Origin: a bacterium
GTDB lineage: Bacteria; Atribacterota; JS1; SB-45; 34-128
Assembly (NCBI GenBank): GCA_018894595.1
Contig: JAHIPN010000109.1
Location: forward strand, 1-5,272
Reading direction: 5' to 3'
Length of the DNA stretch: 5,272 nucleotides
Positions 4,239-5,272 of this stretch are shown piece by piece. Position numbers and translations under genes: made by a program. The notes under the pieces are model-generated. The model was not told the DNA's origin. It ran no database searches and worked only from the letters and a program-made list of their open reading frames with translations. Position 1 is the stretch's first letter. Every line of letters begins with the position of its first letter.

Positions 4239-5272
4239 TTGATAATAAAATCTAATTTAAATAAAAAGCGCAAGATATTTCTTATAATTGTAACTCTATT
4301 TATAATTTTTAGTTTAATCGCTCTAAACACCTACGCGATCGAAAAAGATGAAGTATATTTAGTCTCTATTAAAGGAACAATTGACTTGGGTTTATCTTCC
4401 TATGTAAAGCGGGCTTTAGAAGAAGCGGTATCAAACAAGGCGAAAGCGGTTATTTTAGAAATTGATACCTTCGGAGGAAGGGTTGATGCTGCTACTCAGA
4501 TAAGAGATAAAGTAATGAGTCTGAATATACCAAGCATAGCCTACGTTAAAAATAGAGCATGGTCTGCAGGAGCCCTAATTGCTTTATCTGCAGAATATAT
4601 TTTAATAGATAAAAGTGCCAGTATCGGTGCGGCAGAACCAAGGCCGGCAGATGAAAAAAATATATCAGCCTTAAGGGCTGAATTCGCTTCTACTGCCTTA
4701 AGTAGAGGGCGTTCAGAAGATATAGCAGCCGCCATGGTTGACAAAGACGTAGAGATTAAAGGTATAATAGAAAAAGATAAAATATTAACTTTAAATGCTG
4801 AACAGGCTATAAAATTAAATTTTGTAGATGGTAATGCTTCAAGTATTGAAGAAGTTTTAAATTTCTTAAATCTTAAAGATACTAAAATAGTATATATTTA
4901 TCCAAATTGGGCAGAGAATATAAGCCGATTTGTTACCAATCCTGTAGTAAGTCCACTATTATTATCTATAGGTTTTTTAGGACTAATAATTGAATTTTGG
5001 ACCTTAGGCTGGGGAATTGCCGGGTCAATAGGAATAATTTCTCTCTCTTTATTTTTTGGAGGACATATAATTGTTGGCTTAGCAGGATTTGAAACAATTA
5101 TCCTATTTGTAATCGGTCTTCTTTTGCTTTTGGCAGAAATATTTTTTATTCCTGGGTTCGGTCTGGCTGGAATAGGCGGAATTGCAGCTATTTTAGCCAG
5201 TATATTTCTTACTTTTGGGAATATTATGCAGGCGACTTATTCTATCTTGATTGCCCTGTGTGTATCCGTAAT
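4239..5272 (+). CDS. nfeD: Long-form NfeD membrane-bound serine protease (ClpP-class), 3' partial
   Basis: Translation from TTG 4239 gives 344 residues before the right edge. Residues about 12-33 form a signal peptide or anchor. The ClpP-like protease domain (about 37-215) contains VYLVSIKGTIDLGLSSYVKRAL, AVILEIDTFGGRVDAA, NRAWSAGALIALSAEYILID with nucleophile Ser109, and SIGAAEPRPADEK with the expected general base Lys140, followed by ALSRGRSEDIAAAMVD. This Ser-Lys dyad is the arrangement known for archaeal PH1510. Several hydrophobic helices follow (about 237-256, 257-281, 283-303, 307-327 and on to the edge). The C-terminal OB-fold NfeD domain would lie beyond the window. In Bacillus the equivalent gene (yqeZ) sits after yqeY and before the flotillin-like floA, with which NfeD proteins are thought to work at the membrane. 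A terminator and 227 nt of repeats separate it from yqeY, so it may have its own promoter, which I could not identify. Confidence 0.92.
   Translation, partial: MIIKSNLNKKRKIFLIIVTLFIIFSLIALNTYAIEKDEVYLVSIKGTIDLGLSSYVKRALEEAVSNKAKAVILEIDTFGGRVDAATQIRDKVMSLNIPSIAYVKNRAWSAGALIALSAEYILIDKSASIGAAEPRPADEKNISALRAEFASTALSRGRSEDIAAAMVDKDVEIKGIIEKDKILTLNAEQAIKLNFVDGNASSIEEVLNFLNLKDTKIVYIYPNWAENISRFVTNPVVSPLLLSIGFLGLIIEFWTLGWGIAGSIGIISLSLFFGGHIIVGLAGFETIILFVIGLLLLLAEIFFIPGFGLAGIGGIAAILASIFLTFGNIMQATYSILIALCVSV

Noticed and set aside
4541..4744. Open frame on the minus strand inside nfeD
   Set aside because: It is antisense to the conserved catalytic region of nfeD and has no family resemblance.

Overview
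The window reads as chromosomal DNA from an AT-rich bacterium. Protein-coding genes are dense and the spacers are very AT-rich and repeat-laden. The gene order rpsU - yqeY - long-form nfeD (as in Bacillus rpsU-yqeY-yqeZ) and the strong purine-rich ribosome binding sites point to a Firmicutes-like lineage or a deep low-GC relative. Atribacterota is another candidate, because my recollection is that intergenic repeats of this style occur there. The assignment is an inference; no rRNA or marker phylogeny is available here.

Layout: (1) 3-623 (+) is the C-terminal part of a VanW-family protein with a G5-like tail, cut by the left edge. (2) 624-806 is a spacer built almost entirely of repeats: a degenerate heptamer array, a GTTA octamer run, a perfect 20-bp palindrome, and the first copy of a composite hairpin repeat. 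(3) 807-1586 (+) is a secreted zinc hydrolase of the succinylglutamate desuccinylase/aspartoacylase (M14-like) family. Its ribosome binding site, start codon and first ~11 residues lie inside that composite repeat. (4) 1613-1679 is a second, diverged copy of the same repeat. (5) 1678-2775 (-) is a membrane-anchored SurA/PpiD-type parvulin prolyl isomerase, convergent with the hydrolase and with its own sigma-A-type promoter at 2876-2904. (6) 2776-3354 is a 579-nt gene-free divergent control region. (7) 3355-4011 (+) is the rpsU-yqeY operon with zero-base gene spacing, ending in a probable intrinsic terminator. (8) 4239 to the right edge (+) is the N-terminal two-thirds or more of a long NfeD membrane serine protease with a TTG start, preceded by a heptamer tandem array that abuts its Shine-Dalgarno sequence.

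How the genes fit together: VanW/G5, the secreted hydrolase, the parvulin foldase and NfeD all act at or outside the cytoplasmic membrane. rpsU and yqeY are translation-linked. Nothing here forms a recognisable defence, mobile or biosynthetic system, and I do not claim a new system. The most interesting signal is non-coding. A composite repeat brackets the hydrolase gene on both sides and appears to have donated its translation start, and 7- and 8-bp tandem repeats with a TAAC/GTTA core recur in most spacers.
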